DNA of 64,000 bases. Source: Dermanyssus gallinae. Taxonomy: Eukaryota > Arthropoda > Arachnida > Mesostigmata > Dermanyssidae. Location of the stretch: contig QVRM01002755.1 of the NCBI GenBank assembly GCA_003439945.1, positions 1,381,001 through 1,445,000 of the forward strand, in the 5' to 3' direction. Numbering within the stretch: the stretch's first letter is position 1; every line of letters starts with the position of its first letter. The notes beneath the pieces are model-generated. The model saw only the letters and a list, made by a program, of their open reading frames with translations. It made no database searches and had not been told where the DNA came from. The position numbers and the translations under genes are program-made. Below, one piece after another: positions 12,084 through 23,239 of this stretch.

Positions 12084-13067
12084 TAGGGTCATTCGTATTA
12101 AAAGTACTTCTTTCGAAGTTTTGATAGAACTCGGCAAGAAAATAATTTTTTCCTATGGAGGGAGGACGCGGAAACGTCTGGTTTAGGAGTGAGGATGAAA
12201 TTTATAAAAGTCGTTATTCTGCCTTATTTTCTTCTACATGGTTGTGCAAAATTTACGTTTGCGGGAGAACCAGTCAACGCACGAAGGAACCGAATATACC
12301 AGCGTGTTCGGAGGAAAATTCTACTTGCTTGCGGAAACTAGCTTGCGTAGCGAAAAGCAAATAACCAGATTAAGGAAAGTCATAAAAAGTCGATATGTTG
12401 TTATGTCTTACGTTGACGCTTTTTTTGTAAAAAATCATAAAATTTTTCCATTACGACCAAAAATGTGTGTTCAAAAATACCAGGTCATGCAATAGCAAAT
12501 TTAATGACCACCATTTTCGTACCAAAGTGATGGTGCTGCCTTACGTAGTTGTCAAGTAACTAAGCTTTTTCGATAGCCATATCGAAAGCGAAGGCATTCC
12601 GAACGTGAAAACTTGCACGTAAAACATAACAACTATGACTGTCGGAAAAGCTTAGTTACTCGACAACTACGTAACGCAGCACCATCACTTTGGTACGAAA
12701 ATGGTGGGCATTTGCTATTGCGTGAGAGTTGTCTTCTGAACGTACATTTTTGGTCGCAATAAAAAATGTTTACGATTTTTCATGAAAAAGCGTTAACTAA
12801 CATATCGACTTTTTATGACTTTCCTAAATCTAGTTATTTGCTCTTTGCTGCACAAGTAGTGTCTTCCTTGTGTAGAATTTTCCTCCGAACACGTCGGTAT
12901 AATTGGTTTCTTCATGCGTTCACTGCTTCTCCCGCAAACGTAGATTTCGCACAACTATGTATCAGAAAGAAGGCAGACGTTTCCGCGTCCTTCCTCTATA
13001 GGGAAAAAATATTTTCTTGCCGAGTTCTATCAAACCTCGAAAGAAGTACATTTTGATACGAATGACC

Positions 13068-13070
<3 letters not shown>
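12084..13070. mobile_element. Long fold-back DNA element, family F1
   Basis: A 987-bp imperfect palindrome centred near 12580. The left end reads (T)AGGGTCATTCGTATTAAAA and the right end, read inward on the minus strand, CAGGGTCATTCGTATCAAAA. The arms remain similar almost to the centre, including mirrored blocks such as AAGCTTAGTTACT near 12560 and 12650. Both ends lie directly in (TA)n, with TA at each junction. No transposase is encoded and the ORFs are arm sequence read in both directions. It is probably a non-autonomous Tc1/mariner-superfamily fold-back (MITE-like); the transposase that moves it is not in this window in identifiable form. Confidence 0.88.

Positions 13071-13100
<30 letters not shown>
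13071..13100. repeat. (TA)n microsatellite
   Basis: TA repeats that continue the microsatellite interrupted by the 12084-13070 fold-back insertion. Confidence 0.9.
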
Positions 13101-13102
<2 letters not shown>

Positions 13103-13679
13103 AAATTAAGTACAACATGTCTTGTTAGTAAACGGCAGAACTGAGATGGCCGACGAGTTGGGCCAACGAGTCCCGCGGGCTCGATTGCGACTCAATACGT
13201 GCCCAAACTAAGCGGGCTTTTAATTATAGTTAAAATTTGTGATAAGTTGGCGGGCTAGTGCTACTGAAGTGGGACTTTGCGACTCCTATCGCATGTGTAT
13301 CCCGAAACTCTTATTTGTGCACATTTTGTGAGAACGATTCGTTTGGATTGCTAACATTACCAGCAGTCTTTCGATCAATGAAATTGCATTTAGGGTCTTC
13401 CTGGCGCGTTCAATTACATGTTTACTAGACAATTGACCCCTAGAGGAGAGAACGTTAGCCCGTAGAATGAAATTGTATTTACATACATCGGTAAGATCCC
13501 TTCGACGATGTTTGTCAGTAGGGAGAAGACGTTTTTCCAGTACTCAACTTTACAGCCGGAGTTTTGCGGGCATTCCTTGCAAATATGGTTTATCTACTTT
13601 TGCGCTTTGTTCAACTCAGTACCCATCTGAACATGCATGAAACGCTCGAATTGATGTGACGTTAGCATCACAAGTTCTT
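13101..13679. other. Unassigned sequence
   Basis: No recognisable gene, RNA or element terminus seen. Confidence 0.5.
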
Positions 13680-13795
13680 TTTTTTATATTTCTTTTTTAG
13701 ATTTTTCGTAAGGCCGTGTACGGTTTTTTTCATGTCATGGCTAATTTTTAATCCACTCCGGCATTCACCTTGTCTAAATTGGAAATCAAGCTGAT
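13680..13795 (-). mobile_element. SINE-A, 5'-truncated copy
   Basis: The minus strand matches the body and tail of the SINE at 51121-51330: TTTCCAATTTAGACAAGG, then GCCGGAGTGGATTA, then GCCATGACA and a run of A, then GTACACGG and an A-rich end. The tRNA-like head is missing. The two copies differ by point changes and small indels, as expected of separately inserted copies. Confidence 0.75.
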
Positions 13796-14960
13796 ACCTT
13801 ATTCTTACGGATTCCTTTTTATGTCCGAACTTGCGCTGGTTGCACGCCAATATCTGCTCCATTTCTTTATCATAGGAATTAATATTCAAGTTAGAGCAGT
13901 CACGAAATGATCCTTGCAGAAGTTTTCGTTGCGCTAATCGAAAGCACGTGAGCAAAGCAGGTAGCGGTACCATTTTATAACCTATGATAATAGACCTGCG
14001 TACTTTTGCGTTCTTTCAGCAGATGATGACGTGGACATCTGCTTGACACGTTCTGAAGTTCTATGTCGTGTCTGCTTGGAATGTGCCAGCTGAGATTGCG
14101 GGCGCTTTTAACTGGTGATTGTCGAATATGTCCGACAGTCGTGAATACGGAGGGTTGCCGACCCTTAAGCATTATATCGATACACTCTGAAAAGTAGTTT
14201 GACGTGAGTCGTTTGCAATGCGTGTTAGTAAATCTCGCCGGTGGTCCATTCCCCAATACAAATAAAAAACGTCGATTCCAACTAAGATCGACTGAGCGAA
14301 TAGATCCACATGCTTGATGTGTTGTTCTAAGTTCCATACGCGGCGCAACAGTAAACTTCTTCGACGTCTATAAAATCCTGCAGATTCAAGTGTATGTGAC
14401 GTAATTGAGTTGTTCTATATTACTGTAAGCACATAAACCCCATGATCACTTTAGTAAAGGTCTAACGCTAAACATGATTACAATGAAGCATAAGCAACGT
14501 ATTTCGAATAGTTTATTTTCCGAAAGAATTGCCTTTAAGCAGCGGGAGATTACGGGCATGGATGTTGCCCTTACGTCGCCGTCAGCAAACAGCAACTATA
14601 GGGGTCTCATAAACCCCTAACACATATCGCTGCAAACCTGTCTGTGTAGTAGCACTATGGAATATCTTGTTTTTTGTCGGGTAGGAAAATGCCCCACTCC
14701 TGGTTCGGAACCTTGAACCATTACTTCGAGACCAGAGGAGGGGACTATGGAACATCTAGCAACACACAGGTCATCCTAACCATGTTTAGGTCCATCGTAG
14801 CATCGTAGCGTCTAAACCCGTAGCAGCGTAACGGACGTTACCTGCGTGTAGCTGATCGAACTCGGCAGACGATCTGGTTGCCATAGAGCTGGGACAAGTA
14901 TAGAGTCGAATCAGGCCGTATTGGCCCGCTGTCACAGGTTTCGACAGGTTTAACCCCGTG
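13796..14960. other. Unassigned sequence
   Basis: Minus-strand frames of 101 and 120 codons occur (13668-13973 and 13975-14337), the first overlapping the SINE copy. Neither shows a domain I recognise. No other feature seen. Confidence 0.45.
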
Positions 14961-15660
14961 CTATGAAGGGGCCCCGTCCCAGCGAGGAACGATGCAGCTG
15001 CGGAGAGATAGGATGTCGGGATGCTGTCGTGCAAGGTCGTTGTCCTCGTCGATGTCGCGCTCTTCAAGACAAGAAACTGGACAAGCGACGATTTCAGCGA
15101 GCCAGTGATTTGCGAGCACGGTGATTGCAGTGGCGGAACGGCCGGGAGCCGGGCCGGGCCGCCGGGAGCAGAAGCGAGTCGCCGAACAGTCACAGAAGAA
15201 ACGGAGCAGAAGCGAGCGGGAGAAAAAATTTGCCGGCAAAAAACTCACCTCTCGAAACGCGATTGCAGATGGCGAGCATTCATTAAGTGAAGAAGAAAAA
15301 GAAGAAAAAGACGAAGACGACCACGGCGACGACAGTAATGGTGACGACAACCGACAACCGACGAACCGGGAGTGCGGGCAACTCGCAATAGCAGAAGAGC
15401 AGAGGGCAGAGGCTGCGTAGAAAAAGACCTCTTTTCTTTTCTTGTTCGCTGGCCGTGCGTCCTGAAAGCCAAACATCTCCGTTTGCAGGCGGGCGAATAC
15501 CGCCACCCGCCGCCAGGCGTTTCTACGCGTTCGTCCGGCATTCGTCGTGGTCGTCGCCGTCGCCGTTGTTGTTGTCGTCGTCGTCGTCGACGCCGTTTTT
15601 GCTTCGCTTGCAGTGACAATGCTCGTAACGTTAGGAGAGCGACTACCTTCAAACAACAAC
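14961..15660. other. GC-rich, triplet-rich island
   Basis: High G+C with CpG and GTC/GCC/GAA triplet runs. Open frames overlap on both strands: 236 codons minus at 14961-15671 and 99 codons plus at 15121-15420, the latter rich in Lys, Glu and Arg. Overlapping long frames on both strands are what stop-poor composition produces, so none is called as a gene. The island directly precedes the exon-like frame at 15692 and could be the 5' part of a host gene. Confidence 0.35.
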
Positions 15661-15691
15661 AGCAACAGCATCCGCAGCGTAAATTCGATAG

Positions 15692-15946
15692 GTGGTAGTT
15701 CGCGTGCGACTATGGACTTGGGTCGAGCCAGAAATCGAGAAACTGCAGAAATGCGACTGCATCGTCATCCGGGAGATTCTGTTTCAGCACGATTGGATGC
15801 GAGCACTGCGCCGATTGAAGGTGAGCGCGCTGTTCTACGCGCATCGCGAATACGTAAAGGAAGTAAAGGAGGCGGGGAATTCTCTACATTGTAATCGTTT
15901 ACCTCTCTCCCGCCCCTTCCCCATGAAACGATGTGATATTACGTGA
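15692..15946 (+). CDS. Possible host exon, unrecognised product
   Basis: The forward frame contains the low-repeat stretch VEPEIEKLQKCDCIVIREI, then LFQHDWMRALRRLK and VSALFYAHREYVKEVKEA. Unlike its neighbours it is not triplet-repeat protein. It has balanced amphipathic composition and GC-ending codons (atc, gtc, gag, ctg, cag). AG just precedes 15692 and a good donor-like GGTGAGC follows LRRLK near 15818, so an exon of roughly 15691-15816 is conceivable; the frame also stays open to 15946. I do not recognise the family. No ATG is needed if it is internal. Chance remains possible. Confidence 0.3.
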   Translation: MVVRVRLWTWVEPEIEKLQKCDCIVIREILFQHDWMRALRRLKVSALFYAHREYVKEVKEAGNSLHCNRLPLSRPFPMKRCDIT

Positions 15947-16150
15947 TCGATGATTTATAATAATCGGCGGGACAGAGCTGGGTAGAGATGACCGCCGATT
16001 CTGGCACCCGGAATCGCGGGTTAGATCTCGGTTACACGTTTTCACGTTCGAAGCGATACTTGGTAATAGTAAGCCGATTTAGGTTAAAGTTATAATACAT
16101 AGATACGACCAAAACATAACGCTCTTGAAGAAATCAAGCGCATCAGCATA

Positions 16151-16330
16151 GTTGTAAGATTCTTCCACGTACAATCCCAAAAGGTTCAGCCAGAACGAGT
16201 GCAAACATCTTGAAAACTTTTAGTTAGCAAATCTTCTCTTTCTGGATATATATATAGCTTAGCAATCTGGACATATAAATAGTTTAGCAAATCTTTTCTT
16301 TCTGGATATATATATATATATATACTTTTT
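16151..16330. repeat. Unoccupied paralogue of the mariner target region
   Basis: The segment AAGATTCTTCCACG-TA-CAATCCCAAAAGG and onward, through GTGCAAACATCTTGAAA and TCTTTCTGGATATATATA, matches the joined left and right flanks of the mariner element at 16415-16437 and 17756-17840. The TA at 16170-16171 corresponds to the insertion site. An internal partial duplication (AGCAAATCTT to CTGGATATATA) repeats near 16285-16320. Confidence 0.85.
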
Positions 16331-16438
16331 TAAAGGAAAATGTCACTTTTCTCTCTTTAGATTAGAATACACCGTTATGTACGTTTACGGTAAGGGAAGT
16401 GGGTATACTACGCGTGTGTGCTAAGATTCTCCCACGTA

Positions 16439-17755
16439 CGGTGTGTTCAAAACGTATCGCGACTTTTGAATTTTCGCGGGTTACGTATATTCGAATTTCG
16501 ATTTTTTGTGGCGTTATGTTGGTACTCATGTCTCTCACTTATGCCGACAAGCTCGGCCATTTTGAATGTTCACTTAATTGTTGACAGCTGCTTTGCTTGC
16601 ACGTGTTTTGGATCGTCTTCGATTTTTACCTATTCAAAAAAATGGATCAAAGGACCTGTATCAAATTTTGTGTGAAAAACGAAATTAAGTGCGCGGATGC
16701 ATTCCGAATGTTGACTGTGGCATACGGAGAAGCTACCTTGGACCGAAGCAACGTTTATCGGTGGTACAAAATGTTCTCAGAAGGCCGAGAAGATGTGAAC
16801 GACGAAGAGCGTGCCGGACGCCCGAGCACTTCAACAACAGACGAAAAAATTAATGAAGTGGAGAAAATGGTATTGGCCAATCGTCGAATCACCGTTAGAG
16901 AAGTTGCTGAGGACCTAAACATATCGATTGGCTCGTGCCATTCGATTTTTATCAATGATTTGGGCATGAGACGGGTCGCCGCGAAATTCGTACCAAAATT
17001 GCTCAATTGCGACCAAAAACAGCATCGCATGAACATTGCTAATGAGATGTTGGACTCTGTCCACGACGACCCAAATTTGCTCCAGAGGGTCATAACTGGT
17101 GACGAATCGTGGGTTTATGGTTATGACGTGGAAACCAAAGCTCAATCATCTCAATGGAAGCTGCCGCACGAACCAAGACCGAAAAAAGCGCGCCAAGTTC
17201 GGTCGAATGTGAAAGTTTTGCTGACAGTTTTCTTCGATTGCAGGGGCGTGGTGCATCATGAGTTCTTGCCACAGGGTAGAACGGTCAATAAGGAATATTA
17301 CCTGCAAGTTATGCGCAATTTGCGCGAAGCAATCCGCCAGAAACGCCCGGATTTGTGGAAGAACAAAAATTGGCTTTTGCACCACGATAACGCCCCTGCT
17401 CACACATCGTTGCTTGTGCGCGAGTTTTTGGCCAAAAACAACACACTAATGATGCCGCAGCCACCGTATTCCCCAGATCTGGCCCCCTGTGACTTTTTCT
17501 TGTTCCCTAAACTGAAGAGGCCCATGAAAGGACGACGTTACGCTACGCTTGACGAGATAAAGACGGCATCGAAGGAGGAGCTGAACAAGATTAAAAAAAA
17601 TGGTTTTTTGAAGTGCTTCGAAGATTGGAAAAACCGTTGGCACAAGTGTATAATATCTCATGGGGATTACTTTGAAGGGGACAAAATAGATATTCATGAA
17701 TAAATGAATAATTTTTGAAAAAACACAAAAGTCGCGATACGTTTTGAACACCATG
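16439..17755 (+). mobile_element. Mariner transposon, apparently complete
   Basis: A 1317-bp element with inverted terminal repeats at 16439-16468 and 17726-17755. The inner 20 bases (AAAACGTATCGCGACTTTTG) match perfectly between ends, while the outermost ten differ at three positions. TA target duplications lie at 16437-16438 and 17756-17757. The single transposase ORF inside is open from start to stop. This is the best-preserved mobile element in the window. Confidence 0.95.
16642..17703 (+). CDS. Mariner transposase (DD34D)
   Basis: Cuts and pastes its own element by binding the terminal repeats and integrating at TA dinucleotides in nuclear DNA. The ORF starts at ATG 16642, preceded by an A-rich AAAAAA; the frame is open further upstream but without an ATG. 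It gives 353 residues, close to the usual 340-355 for the family. Residues 1-115 form the paired-like helix-turn-helix DNA-binding region, with RAGRPSTS near 57-64. The linker is FVPKL at 116-120. The catalytic triad is D154 in ITGDESWVYG, D249 in HHDNAPAHTS and D284 in LAPCDFFLF. The 34 residues between the second and third Asp are diagnostic of mariner. YSPDLAP at 276-282 is also canonical. There are no internal stops or frameshifts, so it may be functional. Mariner elements move between species, so it says little about host lineage. Confidence 0.95.
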   Translation: MDQRTCIKFCVKNEIKCADAFRMLTVAYGEATLDRSNVYRWYKMFSEGREDVNDEERAGRPSTSTTDEKINEVEKMVLANRRITVREVAEDLNISIGSCHSIFINDLGMRRVAAKFVPKLLNCDQKQHRMNIANEMLDSVHDDPNLLQRVITGDESWVYGYDVETKAQSSQWKLPHEPRPKKARQVRSNVKVLLTVFFDCRGVVHHEFLPQGRTVNKEYYLQVMRNLREAIRQKRPDLWKNKNWLLHHDNAPAHTSLLVREFLAKNNTLMMPQPPYSPDLAPCDFFLFPKLKRPMKGRRYATLDEIKTASKEELNKIKKNGFLKCFEDWKNRWHKCIISHGDYFEGDKIDIHE

Positions 17756-17827
17756 TATGATCCCAAAAGGCTCAGCCAGGATAAGTGCAAACATCTTGAA
17801 ACTATTGGTGGCAAATCTTCTTATTCT

Positions 17828-17829
<2 letters not shown>

Positions 17830-17883
<54 letters not shown>

Positions 17884-17884
17884 A
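17830..17884. repeat. (TA)n followed by (T)n
   Basis: TA microsatellite of about 37 bp running directly into about 18 T residues, immediately downstream of the repeat unit that the mariner split. The empty paralogue also ends in (TA)n then CTTTTTTAAAGG. Confidence 0.9.
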
Positions 17885-19690
17885 AAGAAATTTTTGTTTT
17901 TGCAATGCGATTGTCATCGATTCGTTTTGGTCTTCGCCACGAAAATTCGTTATTATTTCGCTCTTGCAATAGCTTGGAGAGCTACTGACGGGCGACTTGT
18001 GAGATTAGTTAGTTAGCCTGAACATAAAATAAACTTCTGTAATATGTCGACGCGTTGCATCGAAGCTATGGATGAAAGCTTTTGGTGTATACAAATTCAT
18101 AATTTAGTGTTAAGTCCACGTCCCCCTTGTTATTAGAGCATCTTCGATAGAACACAATAGAGCGCATAAGAGTTTATCGTATCGGCTAACTGACATGTCT
18201 GGGTGACAGCATATTACTAAAAATATTTTCTGTTTGCGCAGGGGACAAAAAATTATTTATTATTACTTAACTTATTGCCAGGTATGCACTTACGAAACGT
18301 TTATGAAACTCGCGCAATGTAATTGTTACCTTCTCTTATGGTACGAAGGAGCGTGCAAGGAAGCCAATACGCTGTGTGTTTAAAAATATCTCTGATAATT
18401 GTAAAATACTAAAGTGAACAAGCTATATATATACACAATGTATATATTGTGGCAAATTGTGACGAGAGAGTCACATCTTTAATGCACTGCAAATGTTTGG
18501 TAATGATAATTGAACCTCATTCATTAAGCCGCTCGTCCTTGAGATTGCTGACCACAAACGATCACAATTCGACAATGAATATCGGCAATACGATCACCTT
18601 CTGCCGCAAAAAGGTCGTACTACTGCAAGCTTAATACGCGTAAATTCACTTTAAGTGCACTCACACGACCAGGTTTAACGTGAAAAGCGACGTTTTGTTA
18701 CAACCGTGAATAATGGAATTGCTTTCGTTGATTCAATTATGACGCTGTTAGATATCTCCACTTTTCACTTACGCAAAGGACCTAGAAACACCAAGGCTTC
18801 GTACGCCTCCTAAGCGAATGATCTCACTGTCATGACCAAATCAAAACGTATTAGCAGTTTTATCTCAATTAACTCAACGAATTGTGTGCAGTACAACGTT
18901 AATGTATCTAAGAAATGTCAACCGTTTCAGCTGCGGTGAATAATAAATACTCTAGTCATAACTATATAATTAAAATTAATCATTAGGTGTCAATCTAATC
19001 AGCCAGTTCATTACTTGGCCGCGTCAAACTGACCTCCCGCTAATCGTTCAAGCGGCATATAAAATAAAAACATGCTAAGACTATGTTCGCTTTGCTACTC
19101 GGGGACCTTACGCAGGTGGATACTAAAACTCGGTTAATCTGTTTGAAATAAAGATATTCCCATACCGACTTCAAGCGTTGGCCCCTAAATTGATTCTAAG
19201 CAATCTTCAAGACATAGACAAAGCAAAAGCAGCTTACGTAAAGCATGTTCTCGGATTTCTCGGAGCAGCAGCGACTCTAGCACGATAGCTTTCTCAATAA
19301 CGGAGTTAATGAACAAATTATTATGAACAAATATGAGTTTGCCGCACAAATCCGTGCAAATTGAGAGAAGCGCAATGTAAACTTTGTTATAAATAAGTTT
19401 ATTGATATGCCTGCGTTCCTACATCGCTGGAAAAAACAACAGAGACACGCTCTCCAGACGAACCTGGCATATAAATTCATATAAAAATGTAGGTATTATC
19501 AACATACATGTATGCCTAAAAAGCCTTTCATATAAATATAAACTATGTATATACATATTTCTGCATGTGCGACATTGACCCTCGTCATAGTCTAGAATGT
19601 AAGGACATATATATCTTCACTGAGCACTGCGATAAGGGATGTTTTAGTCAGAGATGGATTGATGAAACTACCAATGTATCGTGATTAAAC
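17885..19690. other. Unassigned AT-rich sequence
   Basis: Only short frames without domains. No RNA gene or element terminus seen. Confidence 0.5.
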
Positions 19691-19697
19691 ATGGAAC

Positions 19698-19699
<2 letters not shown>

Positions 19700-19742
<43 letters not shown>

Positions 19743-19949
19743 CACTGCAGTCTACTCTGTTATAAAAAGCATAACCTAACGCTGCCACTTAGATCGTGGC
19801 TGTTATTAGTAAGAAGGAGTATCCTTCCACAGGCATAATACGATCGATATGCTTACACCATAATTGCCTTCGTGATTTAGACTTAGTGGCCTTTCTGCAG
19901 GAAATTCCGGTAGCCCGTACAAGCAAATGTGACAGATCTTTCTCTAGCA

Positions 19950-19994
<45 letters not shown>
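19700..19994. repeat. Two (TA)n tracts with intervening unique sequence
   Basis: TA repeats at about 19700-19738 and 19951-19994. A forward frame at 19796-20194 crosses the second tract; its remaining sequence shows no recognisable domain and it is not called as a gene. Confidence 0.8.
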
Positions 19995-19998
<4 letters not shown>

Positions 19999-20543
19999 TA
20001 TTTATTCGCTTTCCGTGACTACCTCGTATCGCTGCATTAGTGTCATCGGAGGTGGCTTTCGTTTGGTGAAGAAAACATCTGCTGGTGATGCCGCTACAGT
20101 TGCCAAAAGCGTCACACCAGCTGTCACGGAGCCCAGTGACTTCAAGGTAGATCTATGGGATACCATACTTACGTACACATCAACCTATGTCTAGATTTTG
20201 GGATATCTGGTAAAAATGTTGCTATGCTTGGCATCATACATGTTATACGATACATAGCGAGAGAAGCATCGCTTGAATTGCTCTCAAATGCAAAATTGCT
20301 GACGCCGATTGTGACATCTGTGTGACGACAGATCAATACGATACCATCGCAAGAAGCAACGCCGCTGCGGCTGTTGCTGCTGCTGCCGTCGCCACTATGT
20401 GCTAGCGAGGGGGTGGGTGAGTGTAGAGGCTGAGTTGACGCTGTGCCAGCATGATTTCGTCGTCTTTGTATTCACATGTAGATTTGTGTTTATGGCTGCA
20501 TTTTTTTGCGTGCCACATAGCGTTTTGTTGCAACGTGTGGTAT

Positions 20544-20547
<4 letters not shown>

Positions 20548-20603
<56 letters not shown>

Positions 20604-20680
20604 TCTTCTAAATTATACTTTTTTTTTTTTAATTGCTATATATGCCCTTTAAAATATATATATATATATATATATATATA
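20548..20680. repeat. (CT)n-(TA)n compound microsatellites
   Basis: CT repeat (about 20548-20577) passing into TA repeat to about 20604, a T run near 20620, then a second TA tract at about 20656-20680 that directly abuts the 5' breakpoint of an RLE-II copy. Confidence 0.9.
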
Positions 20681-21141
20681 GGTCTAAAGCCCGACCTCGT
20701 AATAGCAACACCTACTGAGGTCTGGGTTTTAGATGCCGAGGTTTGCGGCCGCCCGAACAGGGACCTGGCAAAAGCGCGGCAGGACAAGATCACCAAATAT
20801 GACGTCGAGTTCCTAAGAGCGGGGCGCTCCCCAACCCGCAAAAACCTCGCAGATTCGGATCCATCACTATTTCTATAAGTAATGTATGGGACTCCGTATC
20901 TGCGAGTACGCTCTTGGGGCTCGGCGTCACGAAGAGGAATCTTATCGATCTTACCGTCTTAACACTGCAAGGAACCTTGAGGATATACCGCTCGCACCGA
21001 GTCCGTAAGAGCGGCGGCTGCCATCAAGCAAGGACACGGACAGCTGATTCGTAACTTCACGTGACAACTTTATTTTTATTAAGGCGAGCACTGCCGAGTG
21101 TGCAAATGTATTGCAAATGATTAATAAATCATCGCAATATT

Positions 21142-21145
<4 letters not shown>
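20681..21145 (+). mobile_element. RLE-II retrotransposon, 5'-truncated copy B
   Basis: Begins within the endonuclease codons GLKPDLVIATPTEVWVLDAE, so the catalytic PD...D block is the first thing present, and continues through the C-terminus and 3' UTR to CAATATTTTCTA. The frame is broken by an indel near LRAG (about 20818) relative to the copy at 58991-59778. Both ends touch (TA)n: the 20656-20680 tract upstream and 21146-21192 downstream. Non-functional remnant. Confidence 0.88.

Positions 21146-21192
<47 letters not shown>
21146..21192. repeat. (TA)n microsatellite at RLE-II 3' end
   Basis: About 45 bp of TA repeats fused to the 3' terminus of RLE-II copy B. Confidence 0.95.
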
Positions 21193-21193
<1 letters not shown>

Positions 21194-21390
21194 CATATTG
21201 CGCAATCAACAACGTTTACCTGTTCTATCTCCTTTTGAGCGCCGCCAAGGTTTCGTCGATGCAAAATGTCAATCTTCCCTACCTTCTCTTCATGCACAGT
21301 CGTGAGCAGCACGTTAGAATGCATGCCTCCAGTAGAGCAGCTGAAATATGCAATATATGACTATTGTATATATATATATATATATATATG

Positions 21391-22094
21391 CAGGGCCTCC
21401 CAGCAAGATTTAGAATGCACCAGGGAATTAAAGAGCTTGTTAAAGTTAATATTTTTCGATAGAACATGGTTTTTGAAAAGTCTTGTTTCGGAGTGAGACT
21501 GCTATTACTGAAGTCCGTGACACTGGTGTTATTGGTCGACACAGGAGCACAAAATGTGCAATTGCGAGATAACCAGTCTCCAATTCAGAAACCCATCGTT
21601 GTGCTGGTGAGAAAATTCTGCTTCTTCTGAAAGACGTATAACGCCGGTCAGAAGATGCGACATGGTCGTTTAGAAGAAAATTCGCAAAAAAAGAAGTTCT
21701 TTTATTAGTCTTCACGTCCAAAACCTTAAAAGCGCAGTGCTCAAAACGAACAGATTCAGGTAAATGCGTATTTCAAATATATGGCAACGCAAGCTGTGAT
21801 TGCGGAGTAATTAAGATTTTTCGGCGGGCATGGTGAGTTGAGTGTATGCATAAATGACCTAGAGTGATTTATCGGATGGAGGAGGTAATTTACGTATGCA
21901 TTCAATTTCGACATGACCGCTGGAAAACCTTAATTACTCCGCAGCGACTGATCGAATCGACGTAAATTTGGTACCAAAGTATTCGTTGTGAAATGTGCAA
22001 TGTGTGCGCAACACCTGCAGAATACGGACTTTAGTAAAATCACTCTCGTTCTGAAACAAGATTGCTCAAAGACCATGTTTTACTGGAAAAAATA
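21391..22094. mobile_element. Fold-back element relative, family F2, right end disrupted
   Basis: Starts with CAGGGCCTCC directly after a (TA)n tract (21366-21389). The left arm shares blocks with the element at 54780-55441, for example AAGTCTTGTTTCGGAGT, AGGAGCACAAAATGTGC and GATGCGACATGGTCG. The right arm is the inverted counterpart, with ATTACTCCGCAG near 21935 and GAAACAAGATTGCTC near 22057, ending near ATATGGT at 22094 without a clean terminus. No coding capacity. Confidence 0.65.
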
Positions 22095-23239
22095 TGGTAG
22101 GTTGATATGGTAGGTTTTGCGGGATGCATGATGTGCATTCGTCGCTGGCAGCGAAGAATGACAAGCGTGGAACTTACAAACCTACGTAATTACGTTTATA
22201 TTATTTTTCTGGGTTTTCGCCAGCAGGAAGGAATGCAGCAGCAGGACAATGCTAAACCAAACTCAAGATCTCGTAGGACGACATTATTCCACAAAAGCAG
22301 AATTCGGTCCCAGGCATAGCAACGCCCTGGTTCGTTTGGATGGTGCGTTCTCTACCCAAGCCGTTGCTGCTATCATAACCTATACGTAAGTAACCGTGAA
22401 CACGATACATGCATAACATGTGAGCTTTCATATAATGAATTTATTATCTAATTGTAGGGTTCCAGGGATATGTAATCAACTCACTATATAAGGGCTTGTT
22501 CGGAGCGCCACTAGTCGAGCTTACCCTCTATACAGCTCCTTATTGCGCCCAATATTGTGAGCTCTCTCTATTGAAGTAAAACCAGTTGCCTCTTTACCTT
22601 ATTTTTGTATCGATGCCAATATCTATCTAGGTAGGCTACCGCGCGAGCTCATACATCTAAAAAACTGCGATTATCTATCCGTTCGTGCATACTGCACGAT
22701 TACCTTTACACAACATGTAGACACACTGCATTGGCTGGAAAGACAAAGAGCATACATAGGAACAGAGTTAAAATATTTATTTTTACTCTTCACTATACAT
22801 CTATTTTAAGCGTACGCGCTTGTGTGGAGTAGCTTCCGCAGTGTCTTGGCGGAATTACCTTTTCAAATACTCTCTAACATGCGCGTCACGTCCCACCGAA
22901 TGCGTTAAACCATGTAAAAAACATGACCTTTTAAAAATGAAGTTTAACTTTGGGAAAATAGTCGGCAGGTGTTAAGCGTTCTGTCTAAAACTACGTAGCA
23001 GTAATCGCGTTGTGGGCGGGGGGGTACTGTCGTGGAGAAGGAATCAGTCATTGGACTCCACGATGAGGAAATTTGATACAACTCTGTTCAAATGGGGCAC
23101 ACGGTGCAAACGCGACCAAACTCACGTAAGCAAATAGGGTTTATGCTACGTCGGTACATAAAGCTACCTGAGCCTATTGGTAGCCGGTTGATGGTGCCCC
23201 TGAGAGTCGTCAAAAAAATTAGCCGTAAAGCACACTTTT
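22095..23239. other. Unassigned sequence
   Basis: No recognisable gene. A short stretch near 22120-22150 (GATGCATGATGTGCATTCG) resembles one near 25485-25505, hinting at a shared repeat of unknown type. Confidence 0.4.

Noticed and set aside
12155..13056. ORFs with CKIYVCGRTSQ and similar peptides, also at 8906-9211
   Set aside because: They lie in inverted arms of fold-back elements, and the same peptide appears from both arms, so they reflect repeat structure rather than a protein family.
14961..15671. 236-codon minus-strand ORF
   Set aside because: Thr/Ala/Ser-rich from triplet repeats and overlapped by several equally open plus-strand frames.
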